From Gonatopus flavifemur (lineage: Eukaryota; Arthropoda; Insecta; Hymenoptera; Dryinidae): DNA of 64,000 nt. The first letter of the stretch is position 1, and every line of letters starts with the position of its first letter. Positions 46,433-58,569 of the stretch are shown in pieces. The notes beneath the pieces are model-generated. The model was given only the letters and a program-made list of their open reading frames with translations. It ran no database searches and was not told where the DNA came from. A program made the position numbers and the translations under genes. The stretch lies in the NCBI GenBank assembly GCA_018340375.1, contig JAFFJZ010000002.1, forward strand, positions 17,130,001 through 17,194,000. The letters run 5' to 3'.

Positions 46433-48974
46433 GTTATGTCCACGTTTCTCACATGAATTGAATTCTCTGAAAATTCGTATGAATTATAAAGTCCAAAAAA
46501 TCAGATTGTTCGCTTTGGTTCTAAGAGTCAGACAGCACTTTTCCGAAGGATTTCAATGTTCTAAAATTGATTTTGAAGGTGCAACGTATTGTTGTATGAA
46601 TTGTTGAATTGTATTGAAAAGTATTGATCTCCTCCCATGCTGAGAATCATTGAACAGTAGTTTAGAATCGATAACATGGTTTGGCAAATAATTCAATAAA
46701 TCATATTCGATCATTGAATTCATGTTGATTATAAATCGCAACTGCATTCCAGAAGCACGTAATTGATTGATCAATCATTGCTTAGGCATTCATTATCCTA
46801 AACTTAGATTCCATTTAGAATTATAATTTAATCACCTATCGCATAAAATGATCACGCTTCAGTTGAGATATTACCTGATACAACCATTTGTTTCAAAATG
46901 AACTTGTGTGGACATTTAATCACACGCAACATGAGTTTCAAAATAATTATATACGAGTCATACATGATGTATGCATGGAGCAGGAAAATTCTCCGACCAG
47001 GAATATATTGAATTGAGTGAATTTCATTTGATATGTTCTTGCTTTAAAGAAATTTTATACAAATCAAAAATTTCGTATTAATTCTTTACATTTTGATAAA
47101 AAATTCTAAAATTTTATAACTTATGTTAAATTTGATATGGGAATATTAAAGCTCACAAGAAATTTTCCATTGAATTCAAGAATTTTTATAACAGCGTATT
47201 GAATACTTTTGAATAATATTTTTACAAATTTAAAAAAAAGTTATCATCAGAGTAATTTGAATTGACATGATGATTTCTAATAAAAGAAAAAAACACTCAT
47301 CTGTATGAAGAGTCTTCGGGGATAAATACCAAGATACGTTCCTGCACATCCGACATTCAACGCGCAGGATCAAAGTACCTATGATCGCGGCATACCCTCC
47401 TGTTTACGCGTAGGAGAATGCAGATCGACGAAAGCGGCGAATTTTCTGTACTATCGTTTACCAGTCTTATGACAAAAAATAGTAGAATCACGGGGAAAGA
47501 GGAAGTAGTAGAAACCGGAAATTAAGGAAGATAACGGAATGTTTTCGGAGCGCAAAAAGAAGGACTGAAAACGAGAGATTGGAAACTCGCAGCGGTTTTC
47601 AATGGGAGTTGAACCAAATGTTTCTTTTCCTCTTTTTTGGTCCTTCTTTCGCGCATGGAAGCTGTATCATTCGTCAAACGGTGAACAAGAAAATCGACAT
47701 TGTGAGGAAATACACTCAGTCGTACTATAGATTCGAACGAAATTCAACATAACAGAGCTTTTACCTGGACAGGTAAAGCTCTATTCGATTGGGGTGCAGG
47801 ATGGGCCACGGGGTAGAAAAACTGCCGATTCGCCCGAAAATCCGGGACTTCTGTATCAGGCGGCTAGAAAGTACATTAAGGTGAACGTACCGTTAGAGGG
47901 ATCCCGAGGGATCGTAGAGAGGATGATACCTGGAATAATTCTATATAACTATATGCGCAGTCATTTGCTCGTTGATGAGTGGGGGTGTTCACGTGTCCTG
48001 GATCGGCGCGAAAAGCGCGCTTGTTTCACAGGATCGCAAACGCAACGGAGGTTTTTCAACGATTGTAGCTTTTCTCTCCTCCCCATGGACGTCCTTTCCT
48101 GATTCAAGGAAAATAATCTTGGAAACGTATGCCACGTGTCGTATTATCGATGGATTCGATGGTGTCGTTGTTTCAGCCCAGTGAAAGATTTTGTTCACAT
48201 AAATAGTGCACTTCGAAAGAGAGAAAGATTCATTATGAAAAAGAATATCCTTATTAATTCATCATGCAAGAACTGATAATTTCAACGAATCAGTTCGTGA
48301 ACACAGCGAAATGGTATCGTTAGATTATTCAATCCACTTGGCGTAGAAGGATTTACTGAAATAGCGAAATCTTTTTTCTCCGTGTAGATTTGGCAAGATT
48401 CGAAAGGGTTTTTCTTTTAACGAGGGCAATGCAACGGAAGCATGAGAATCAAAGATGGATTCACTCATCATGGGAATTGAGGCGATGAGGTCTGCTATAC
48501 ATTCACTAGAACATAATGAAGGTGAAGCCATGCATCGTATGCGAGCGGTATCGCAGTCTGCTGCCAGAAAATAACGGTGTGAACTGCTGTTTTTGTAGCT
48601 CACAACGCAACTTCCAACGAATGAGACATTTCAGTGCGGAAAAGAAGAAAAAGACAAAGAGAATGAAGGAGAAGATGAAGAAAATGAAAATTCGAAAGAT
48701 TGGTCTCGGAAATGTTCCTGGATGAGAGTTTAAATAAAGTTCTTCGGGATTCTTTACGAATTCCATCCCATCTGGGTTTTCTCCATCAATGTGATTTTTT
48801 CTGATACTGTCGGAATCGGGGAAACATCAATAACGTGTTTGCTGGGAGTAGAGGTGCACGATAATTCTCGATATCGATATTTTATATACAATTTTGTAAA
48901 ATTCAATATAGACTCGACGAAGTTTCTATGAAAAAGTATAGATATCGTGAAATATCATGCACTTCTAACCGTCC
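46433..48974. other. No gene supported; CpG-richer block 47330-48200
   Basis: 47330-48200 has unusually balanced composition for this window, no repeat partners, frames up to about 100 codons without a domain, and a 13-bp-arm hairpin at 47754-47782 (AGAGCTTTTACCTG / CAGGTAAAGCTCT). It could be a promoter or untranslated region of a gene outside the window; this is a guess. Confidence 0.35.
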
Positions 48975-49640
48975 GGAGAAGAAAGTAAAATCAGCCTACA
49001 ACTCAATTTTCAAATACTCAGAAAGGGTTCCCCTTGAACGTATCACTGCGGCATTTCCGTAATATTGAACTGAATTAGAGGAGAATTCGAATCAAAATTG
49101 AAAAAGAAGATTTGGTGAGCGAGTGAATCATTATTCATCCAAAAAGAAACGTTTTTCCTGTTTTACGTGACGAAACTTATTTTTCCACATGGAAGTACTA
49201 ATACTTGTGATGGAGAAGCACAAAAGTGCTATAAAAATCTGATAGAAACTACATAATCCACCCAAAGATCAAGAATTTTTGTAAATATAAATAACTTCCT
49301 CAAAATCCAAGTTGGTTATTGAATAGCAGAAAAGACTCAAGAAAACTGGGACAACTTTATATAGCTGCTAACTATTAAAAATTCAAGAATTTTCATGATT
49401 AAAAAGCGATATTTTGCAGTATCGATGTTTTTTCATTGAAAATTTATCGAGTTTCTGTTGAATTGTATAAATATCGGATTGCTCCAAACAAAAATGCCGC
49501 AGTGATACGTTAAAGTGGAACTCTTTCTGAGTATTTTAAAAGAAAATTCATCAGCGTCGGATGAAAATTGGGTTGCAGGTTGATTTTTGTCAATACATAC
49601 ACCAAAATTTCCCACTGTGTAGCGCCTACAGAAAAAGACT
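48975..49640. repeat. Palindromic element, copy 1
   Basis: The outer parts are inverse to each other (CTACAACTCAATTTTC near 49000, GAAAATTGGGTTG near 49565; GTATCACTGCGGCA and its inverse). Its sequence order is the reverse complement of 51400-52340. Confidence 0.65.
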
Positions 49641-49646
49641 ACTAAA

Positions 49647-50036
49647 CCCAGGTAGAAATTTGTCGTCCCATTTACCATCCACGTACTAGATGGGACCCAC
49701 GCGGGGGCAACTAGGTAACACATTTCAGCCAATTTGACTTCAGTGCTCAAACATTTAGTTGGTTGATGTAGATTTTTCATACGTCAACTGATCGTACAGT
49801 AACATTGATAGTCCATTAACACGGTCAGAGGAATAAAAGGAAGCCCCAACGTTTCAATTTGTCACTCGGGATTATTTTATGGAAATAAATTCAAAAGCAA
49901 CGTTTCTGATTCCCTGGGACATCTGAAAGGGCGCAGGCTAAAAAATGCGTTACAAAACTAGCTATAAACTAACCTAACATCTGGGAAAACTAGCTGGGGC
50001 CCATCTCATTCCCAATCATAATTTCTACTAGTGCAG
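49647..50036. mobile_element. Second copy of the CCCTGGTAG TIR element
   Basis: Begins CCCAGGTAGAAATTTGTC and ends AATTTCTACTAG; shares about 380 bp with 4222-4703, including CATTTAGTTGGTTGATGTAG. The right terminus is worn. Confidence 0.75.
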
Positions 50037-50440
50037 AAACCAAGAAAAATGATTTACACAACTCAATTTTTCTGCTGCTATAAACAAATTTGTCAACAGC
50101 ACTAACGTTTTAGCTGCTGGAGTGAATATTTTCGCAAGGATGATGAAAATTAATAATTAATTTCTAGTTCTCATTATGTGATTGTCGTTAGAATTTTCTT
50201 TCCCTGTGAGCTGAGAGAAAGGCACCTAGCTGCAGCAGCTGAAATTCAGTTGTCCCAACTGAATTGTAGCTGACGGAAATAAAAGTCCAGTTGTCTGAAA
50301 TATGAATGAAACAATTTATTCAAGAGAAACAAATAATTGAGCTGCAGCAAATAAAATTCATTTGGTTTAACTGAGTTTTAATTGGAATGACTAAATTTCT
50401 TAGCTGTCTAATATTCCAATAAACCCTTCTTCCAAGTGTA

Positions 50441-50648
50441 CACGGAAAAAAATGAACTGTTAATTTTACCAGAATTCCGGTTACTATATGGACAGCAAGG
50501 AATATCTGTGACTTTTACTGGAATTCTTGTTAAATTTACCGGAGCCCTTGTTAAATTTGCCGGAGACTTGATTCATTTAACTAGAATTCCGGTTAAAATA
50601 GCAGTAATTCTTGCTGTCCATATATTAACCGGAGTATTTTTTTCCGTG
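50441..50648. mobile_element. 208-bp CACGGAAAAAAA foldback MITE
   Basis: CACGGAAAAAAATGAACTGT and inverse right end TTTTTTTCCGTG, TA on each side. The interior has ACCAGAATTCCGGT words and TATATGGACAGCAAG with its inverse. Confidence 0.85.
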
Positions 50649-50961
50649 TAAGCGCGTGATGACTGATGGTTATTTTAAATTCACATTTGAGATGGGCATT
50701 AATGCCCATGGGAATTAATAAATAGATGGGACTATAATCGTTCCTTTTATATAAAACTTGTATCAAATTCCTAAAGATATTTCAAGAAAATTTATACCAA
50801 CTCGATATGAAATATGTGATTTGCTCATCTTTAATCAACATGGTGGGGTGTAACCAATGTGTAACTTTGATTAAAATAACACACTTGGATTCGTAATGTG
50901 GTATATTCTTATACGGTATCAAGCCATTTTACGAACGCCGAATGCATGCCCTAAATCCATA

Positions 50962-51389
50962 CACGGAGAAAAAATGGTTTGCTACTATAGCACCTACAAA
51001 GAAATTTGTTGTCCTTGCAAAAATATTCACTCCATCAGCTAAGACTGCTGTGAATAAGTTCTGTTAACAAATTTGTTTATGTCAGCAAAAAAATGTAGTT
51101 TTGTCAATAATTTTTCTTGCTCTTTCAGCTAATTTTTTTTCTAGGCACTATAGTAACAGACCCCCCACATAACAATTCATGTCTTGCGATGTCTTTTCGA
51201 TAAGTTTAAGATGTCTTGCGCAACACATTTAGGTCTTCTAGATGTCTGAAACTCTTCTTTGATCTAAAAGATATCTAAAAGACATCTAAATGTGTTGCGC
51301 GAGACATCTTAAACTTATCGGAAAGACATCGCAAGACATGAATTGTTATGTGGGCTGCTTGTTATGACAGCAATACTTTTTTCTTCGTG
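50962..51389. mobile_element. CACGGAGAAAAAA foldback element with nested MITE
   Basis: Left CACGGAGAAAAAATGGTTTG, right TTTTTTCTTCGTG; left flank TA, right flank TG. The right arm is broken by the MITE at 51174-51353. Confidence 0.75.
51174..51353. mobile_element. 180-bp palindromic MITE, second copy of CCCACATAACAA family
   Basis: Nearly identical to 1567-1748 over the arms (CCCACATAACAATTCATGTC). Nested in 50962-51389. Confidence 0.85.
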
Positions 51390-51399
51390 TGCAAATGTC

Positions 51400-52340
51400 C
51401 TGTGGAGTTCCATCCAAGTTCATCGGACGACGCTCAGTGCGAAATTCCTATGGATTTAGGGACAAAAATCGGTCTACAACTCAATTTTCATTGTATGTCA
51501 ATTAATTCCGTTCTTAAATATTCGGAAAGAGTCCTACTCCCATGTATCACTGCGACCAATAGAGACTCGATAAATTTTCAATAAAAAAAACATCTACATT
51601 GTCAAACATCACTTGTTACTCATAAAAATTCTCCAGCTGTTCAATATTGCTAGGAGCTATATGCAAGATTTCCATGGTTTTCTTGTGTCTTTTCTGCTAT
51701 GAATAATCAATTTTGTATCAAAATCCGTTCATCTCATCTAGATTTTGAGAAAGTTATTTCTACACGTAGAAAACAGATGTCTTGAGAAGTCCCCTAATTC
51801 ATTGAGGATAAGCGCCAGTCTGTGACAAACAGAGTTTTTACTTGAATTTACTTTTAAAAACCCCCGTAATTAGATGTATTTCTACGAGGAATTATGGTAT
51901 ACTTTTGAAGCTATGTTCAGGTAAATAATTTCATTCATCACAGATTAGCGCTGATCCTCAATAAATTATGGGGCTTTTAAAAATATATTTTTCTGTGTGT
52001 ATACATAAAAATTCTTGATCTTTGGATCATACGATTTTAGTCGGGTTTTCATGATATTCTTGTGCTCCTCCATCACAAGTTTAGTACCCTTATGGGAAGA
52101 AATACGCCTTGTAACGTTTCTTTTCAGAAAAATAGTAATGTATTAATTCACCAAGTCCTTTTCCTAAATTTTGATTGGAATTATTCCCAGGTCGAGTTGA
52201 AGATTACGAAAATGCTGCGGTGATACATCAAAGTGGAACTCTTCCTGAGTATTTAAAAAAAAAATCGATTAGCATTGGATGAAAATTGGGTTGTAGGCAG
52301 ATTATGGCCCACAAATGTTCTAAAATTTCCCCACTGTATA
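51400..52340. repeat. Palindromic element, copy 2, with nested MITE
   Basis: Reverse-complement counterpart of 48975-49640 once the MITE at 51763-51999 is set aside. Shared text includes GTCTACAACTCAATTTTCAT and ATTCTTGATCTTTGG. Confidence 0.65.
51763..51999. mobile_element. 237-bp foldback MITE, relative of 412-678
   Basis: CACGTAGAAAACAGATGTCTTG and inverse TTTTTCTGTGTG, TA on each side. The arms carry GGATAAGCGCCAGTCTGTGA and its near-inverse. Confidence 0.8.
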
Positions 52341-52563
52341 ACGTTCTGTTTAATGAAGATCCAATGACATAAAGGCTAGTTTTCATGACCAGACGTTTAG
52401 CAAATATGAAAAGAATGTGCTCAAAAGTTATATAATAATCTGAGAAAATATACAAAATGAACCCACAAGTTGGAAAGGATCCAATCCGACTGGAAATGAT
52501 TTGTTGCATCCCGAGTAGGAAAGTTTTAAAAATTATATAAAATGTATATATAATTTATATATA

Positions 52564-52795
52564 CCCGAGTCGAAAAATTGTAATACTTTTTAGAGCCTGA
52601 TTAACTTCGTAATACGCAACGATCCAGAATTCAATCAGGTCGAAAGAAGGTTAACATCAGGTCGAATGAGAAGTTTGAAAACAAGATCAGGTTGAGAACA
52701 TGGTGAGATCAGGGTTAAAAATGAAATAAAACCTGATTCACTCCGTAATACGCAACGAATCAGAGCTGAATCAGGTTTCACTTTTTGACTCGAGT
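52564..52795. mobile_element. Foldback MITE (CCCGAGTCGAAAAA ends)
   Basis: Ends CCCGAGTCGAAAAATTG and inverse TTTTTGACTCGAG. Inside, TTCGTAATACGCAACGATCC occurs again near 52742 (CCGTAATACGCAACGA). Flanks TA and TG. Confidence 0.65.
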
Positions 52796-53188
52796 GAATT
52801 ATATTGAATTAAATATGATTTATATAAAATTAAAACAATTTTTCTATTCGGCATTCTCTAGATCTTATCAAACCCTGAGGATCTGATGAAGGCCTGATGA
52901 AGCCGCTTTTGGTTTCGTCAAGCTCTGGTCAGACACGGAGAAATGCGAAGAATCTACCCCCTACTCCTTGAAAACACACAATGAATAATTTCTTACTCGG
53001 ATATGTTAATTGCTACATGACATTTGGGATATAAACCAGACATTTGTGAGTAAGAAATTAATTATTATATGTGTATTATTTTTATAACTTTTCTTCCAAG
53101 ATAATTCCAATATCAATTATCGAAAATAGATATCTTGTATTTTTGTTGGCTATCGAATTCTCAGATCAATTTCATTCGATTGTGGTTG

Positions 53189-53482
53189 CCCTGATAGGAA
53201 TTTGATCAGGCGTTCCCTATTTTTAATAAGATCCTGATCAGGTTAGAATCCGGAAACCGTGAATAAAGAAAATCTTATTAGGCCCTTACAAGGGACTCAT
53301 CTGATTTCCCTAATAGGATTCAAATAGGGTTGTAACGCAGGGGTACAATAGGGTTCGGATGAGATTTCCATAAAACTGAGCGAAATAGGGAAAACCGTAA
53401 AGAAACCTAATGAGCACCTGATGAGAAATCAGGCATCCCTTGTCAGGCCCTGGTATTTTCCCATCCAGAATTCTTATTAGGG
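53189..53482. mobile_element. 294-bp TIR element (CCCTGATAGG ... TTATTAGGG)
   Basis: Direct repeat TG on each side (53187-53188, 53483-53484). The related copy 45031-45551 carries an extra MITE, so this one shows the empty site. Confidence 0.8.
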
Positions 53483-54517
53483 TGTTTATGATGGCTGTTT
53501 ATGATGCTATAAAAGAATGACATATAAAATTCTATCCATCATTGAGAACTGAATTGTGGTTCATGTCATATTATTCGATGTGGGAAAATTAGAAATATAT
53601 CTGATTCGTGGAAACATCAAAATCGCGATGACATGCAGATGCATAGGGATAATTCTATATAAAATAAAACGCGCTTCTTTAAAGACATTATTTCACGAAG
53701 AAAAGGAAAAGGCGGTAAATTACCAGGAGGGTAGATGCGTTCGAAGCATTTCATCGAAAGTTTTCGATTAGAGCGCAGACTCCATCGTTTACAGGGTTCG
53801 AGCAAAGATGTTCCATGGAGTCCGTATGATGATACAGCGATACAGGATTGGAATACTTTCCTGGAAATTTCTTCATAAATTTCAATAGAATTTATTGGAA
53901 GATTTTTTTACAAATCCAACGCATAAAAGTTGATTTATGAATTATGGAATGATATGGAATGCTAATTACCTAAATTTCATACCCAACGAAGAGATAGGTT
54001 GCATGGATTTATTGACTTTTAAAACCTGTGTGTGATTGAACCTGAGACTTCGATATTTCGCATTGAAATTTTCATTTTAAAAATTTCTTCCCATATTCTG
54101 AAGAGAATTTTATTGGCATTCCATCATGTTCTTTCATCGTCATTCAAAAAATATGAGAATTTGGAACCATGAAAGAGATTTTATGCTCAGGAAAAACTTT
54201 GCAATTTCTTTTACCATTCAAAACAAATTGTTGTAATGATAAATAAACTGGAGAAAAAATGAGGAGATCCAATTACGAGCAGTTATGCCAGGTTGACCCT
54301 GTTGAAAAAGTCCCATACATTCTCATATATAAATCTTATTAGTTTATATGAATTTCAACAAGTTTTTATCAGTCTATATGCGGTTTCTGTCCTAGAACTT
54401 ATGGGTTTTATATGATTTCATATAGGAATGCAAAAATTGTATGAGAAGTTGTATGAGATTCAATTAGAGCCATTCGCAAAATCTCATAAAACCGTATAAA
54501 ATCAAGTTTGTGTACTA
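53483..54517. other. No gene supported
   Basis: A+T-rich with short frames. The segment 54253-54282 is one arm of a 27-bp inverted repeat whose other arm is at about 57182-57210. Confidence 0.4.
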
Positions 54518-55870
54518 CACTGAGAAAAAAAATGGTTTTTTGTCAAGCGCACCGGGAATTTGACAGGTATGCGGTTGAGTCAACAGAATAACGTTTGGCA
54601 TAAATTTCCCGTCATTTGGTACAAATATACACTTTTGGTTGAGTCAACCCCGCAGCGATATTGTAACTAAATAAGACGCGCGTTCCAATCAATCGCTACG
54701 TCATTGATGGAAACACAACAAATTTTGAACGTACCATCCCCAGCAGTTGTTTCAATCACATATTGAAGTGATCAAAACGCATGCAGGTGTCATTGGAAAG
54801 AATGAACATTTGAGATAACATACTCATCCAATTGCTTCCAGTAAATTGGTTAATCGAACGAATATTCAATAAGTTTGACTGAAAATTGGCGGACTTGAAA
54901 CAACCTCATCAATGTGATCGCTGTCAATGTGTCATAAAATCTATTTCAACCAAAACAAATGCATACAGATACAGACAAGTGTTCGTTGAATACAGAATTG
55001 TTTCCTATTTGTTGAGAAAAAACACCCGAATTCAAGTAGAATGACATTACATGATTCATTTCGATTTACAAATTCGATATGAATTTTTATCCATTTTATG
55101 AGACATCATGTCAATTGTATTTCCTGGATCGGATGAATCATATTTAAAACGGCATTTCTGGGTGGAAGTTATCAATTAGTCTCTATAGCTCAGTGGGTAG
55201 AGCGCTAGTCTACAAGACTAGGAGTTAAGAGTTCGATTCTCGTCAACGGTAAAGCGAAATTTTTATTCCAGAATTCCTTCATAAAACATTGTCCAGCGAA
55301 AACATTTGATCAAGTAATCCATGCCTCACGGACGGAAGCAGCAAAACGACTCCCACCAACAAAACGGGCGGAGATAAAAGATGACGGATGTTGGTAGAGG
55401 AGCCAACAACCATTCTGACAACAGCACTAAAGCAAATTTCAACAAAATTGTGTGAATTCAGTCGGAAAGCCCGACTGAGGAATCATTTTTTCTCTTTATT
55501 TGATCATTATATTGAATTGCTCTACTGTATTTAGCGAATAACTTATGGAATTGATGAATTCAAGTACGGTATTGATGTCAAGGCATGTAACATCCAAACA
55601 AATGTTAAATATTGTCATTTAAAAGTGTTTTGATTTAATACAAATATGTTTTACGTCGTTTCAAAACAAAGAATCATTTGAATCAAGTTCTTAAGAATTA
55701 CAATTAAATCCTTAAGATTTGGCTCAATTTCTCGCGGAATTGGGACAACTGATTTTCCAAACCCGCAAGGCAGTTCAATCAACTCCTAGATTGATTCCGC
55801 CGTATCCAAATGCGCGGCGGACTTGAGGTAACTGAAACTCGATTGCATCAAACCATCCTTTTTCTCGGTG
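54518..55870. mobile_element. 1.35-kb CACTGAGAAAAAAAA foldback element with tRNA-like insert
   Basis: CACTGAGAAAAAAAATGGTTT and inverse AAACCATCCTTTTTCTCGGTG, TA on each side (54516-54517, 55871-55872). The arms share CAATCAATCGC, GGTTGAGTCAAC and similar words. A tRNA-like gene lies at 55179-55250. Confidence 0.8.
55179..55250 (+). tRNA. tRNA-like gene or pseudogene, anticodon ACA
   Basis: D arm GCTC/GAGC and anticodon arm CTAGT/ACTAG pair perfectly; the anticodon loop CTACAAG gives ACA (would read the Cys codon TGT). T arm pairs 4 of 5. The acceptor stem pairs only about 4 of 7, two of them G-T. A box TAGCTCAGTGG is perfect, B box AGTTCGATTCT is near-consensus. It may be transcribed by Pol III, but the acceptor defects and the position inside a foldback element favour a pseudogene or SINE head. 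Confidence 0.5.
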
Positions 55871-55974
55871 TAAATAACTAGAATTCATTAGAATTTATGA
55901 GATCTCTTCAACAGGGCATTCTTCAATTTGTCTCCTGACGCTTCGGGTGGTTTCCACCCATTATCAAAGGTATA

Positions 55975-56304
55975 CAGGGTGTCCCAGAATTCGCGGACCA
56001 GATTTCACAGGTATATTCTGCAGCTAAAATGCAATAATTTCCGGTTTGAAAAAACTTTTTTCGACGCTTAGTTTTGGAGATATGAGCATTTTTAGATTTT
56101 TTTTCAAATCCAAATCATTCAAAAACACTGCATACTATATAGTTGAGCTTAACACCATTCACTCAGTTGGAAAACGGCGGATTTATGGAAAAAAATTAAA
56201 CTATTTATCATTGATAGTTCCGGAGCTGTAGCGATTTGAAATTTTTTAGTCTTCAGCCAATCAGAATTCAGCAACTACGAATCCGCGAATTCTGGGACAC
56301 CCTG
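55975..56304. mobile_element. 330-bp MITE (CAGGGTGTCCCAGAATTCGC), intact
   Basis: 25-bp perfect TIRs, TA on each side (55973-55974, 56305-56306). CAGGGTGTCCC-type ends with TA target are typical of Tc1/mariner-derived MITEs in insects. Worn copies at 1-260 and 38000-39495. Confidence 0.9.
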
Positions 56305-56400
56305 TATTCGGAGGGGGATGAATTACAATTGCTCGGACCCGCTTCCATATGATGGGCGTGAACAAACCAATTTTCGAAGACGAATTGAAGAATAAACCTA

Positions 56401-57178
56401 GCCACATAGTACAAAATATTCTAGCAATATCTCCAGAATATCACATTTGGAATATGCAATATTCTGGAGAACATCTAGGAGATATTGTCAAAATATCTCT
56501 GCAATGTCTCATGTCACCTACTTTGTAATATTCTGGATACATTTCTAAATACTCTGGAGGTCACTTCAACATATTCTACAATATTGCTGAGATAATTCTA
56601 GCGACATTCTAGAAATATTCTGCAATATTGTTGCAATCACTTCAGCGATATTCTGGAGATATTTCATAACATTATCACGATCGTTTCAGGGATACTCTAG
56701 AGATGTTCTAGAATATTTTCTATTCTATTAAAAATGTCTATTGAAGCCGATTAATTAATGAGATTTAATACAAACTTTTCAAGTTTGTAAATTTTACCGC
56801 ATACTGGTGCGGGATGATGAAAAATTTTTGGAAAATTCGTTTCTGTGCAATGTAAACTCATCGAATGAGGATTTTTTGAAACCACGTTTCTTCTTGTCCA
56901 CTATATTCCTTGAATAAATGATATTGCCACTGGAATATTCTGACAATATTTCATTTGCGACAAAGGTTACATATTCCTCATCGTATATTCTGAGAACATT
57001 ATAAAATATTAAATATGCAATCTTTCAACCAGAAGATTGTGATTGTCAGAATATGTTATACGAAACATTACATTCACAATATTCCTGCAATCTTGTGGAA
57101 ATAATTTAGACGGAATGTTTCTGATGAGACATTTGTAATATTCTGGAAATATTTCGGAGACATTGTGTGCTATGTGGG
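56401..57178. mobile_element. 778-bp foldback element, sister of 28873-30329
   Basis: Ends GCCACATAGTACAAAATATT and inverse ACATTGTGTGCTATGTGGG, TA on each side (56399-56400, 57179-57180). Interior of TATTCTGGAGA-like words. Lacks the tRNA-like insert of its sister. Confidence 0.8.
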
Positions 57179-57210
57179 TACTCGTAATTGGATCTCCTCA
57201 TTTTTTCATT

Positions 57211-58569
57211 GATCGATTGTGTTCGCGAGTACGGTCCCAGACACTTTGGGATAAAAATTGGTTAAATAAATTAAACTAAATTCAATAGCAGTGTAAATAG
57301 TAAGTCGTGCTCCAGAATTTTTCCTGTCTCAGATTTATTGAATATAATTGAATAAATAAATTATGGTGCATATGTGAAAATTGGCTAGCAGCATGATTCC
57401 AACGACATCTCACATTGGTTGCAAAATAATTAAGATTCCATATTTATATATGAGATGTAAAGTCAAGAAAAATGTAAATTGCAAAAAATAAATGTAAGAA
57501 ACATTCCACAATAAGCAATATCAATACGAACAAGAATAGAGAACGTTGTCTCACGATATGAACTCAATTCTCATCACTACTTTGAAAATCAACCCTTGTT
57601 TACCACACTTCACAGAAATTATATACTTAAAAATTGTTATAACAAATGAACTTATTTAAAGTTCACTTCGAAAGATCTTATCAATTATACAGCCGAGAAT
57701 CAAATTCGATGATACTAAAAAAATTAAGTGCGAAAAAAAAATGGAAAAGCGAATGTTTTCACAATAAAATTCATTATGTCATCATTTTTCAATATTTTGA
57801 GCTGAAAAGTGGACATCATACTTTGGAATGTTACTCTTTGAGAAAGAAGTTAAGAGTCCTGCAATAGCTACTGATGGGAAAATATTTATACTGAGGTATG
57901 AAGGGAAGAAATTTGTAAAAAAAATGAACTATATGTTTGCATCAAAAATTTTCAGTTTACAATTTTCAATAACTGGTGCGGGCAGGCTAATGGGTCCACC
58001 GGAACGTTACTGCGCCACAAAGTAGTGACATCCTTTGGCTGCTTTGAACCCCGTGCCTTTGGATGCAGATGCTTTGGATGAAGGGGTGGAATTGACCCCC
58101 AGTTTGGTAAACAAGGATTAATTGGAATTTTTTCAATTTTAGCACAGCTCCAGCAGAGAGATCACTAAGTATCTATGAAAAATCTTGAGAAATGTATTAG
58201 TTCTGACCTAATGACGCATGCCTTTACAGAATAACAAAATATCTTCAAGATTTTGGTCGCTTTTTCCGATGGTATTATGTATATACTCCACTTACGAATT
58301 TCATAAATTTAGAGCGTATCTTCCTTTTCGATGCATACTCTAACCAATATAGTTTAATCACGTATATCAATCAAATCAGAGATAACATAGTCTGATAACA
58401 TATTTATCACTAGAAGATTTAAAGATCTATCGCATTCATCATTCGTAAATGACATATCTGTCACACAAAAATAAATAAAAACTCTAAATTAGGTACAAAA
58501 TGTAAGAATCTTCAGCAAAAGATTCAAACGCACAAATACGTTCCATTCCATTAAATGGTACTTCGAGAT
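57211..58569. other. No gene supported
   Basis: A+T-rich. The frames at 57646-57867 and 57828-58025 have no domain; no strong inverted repeats seen. Confidence 0.4.
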
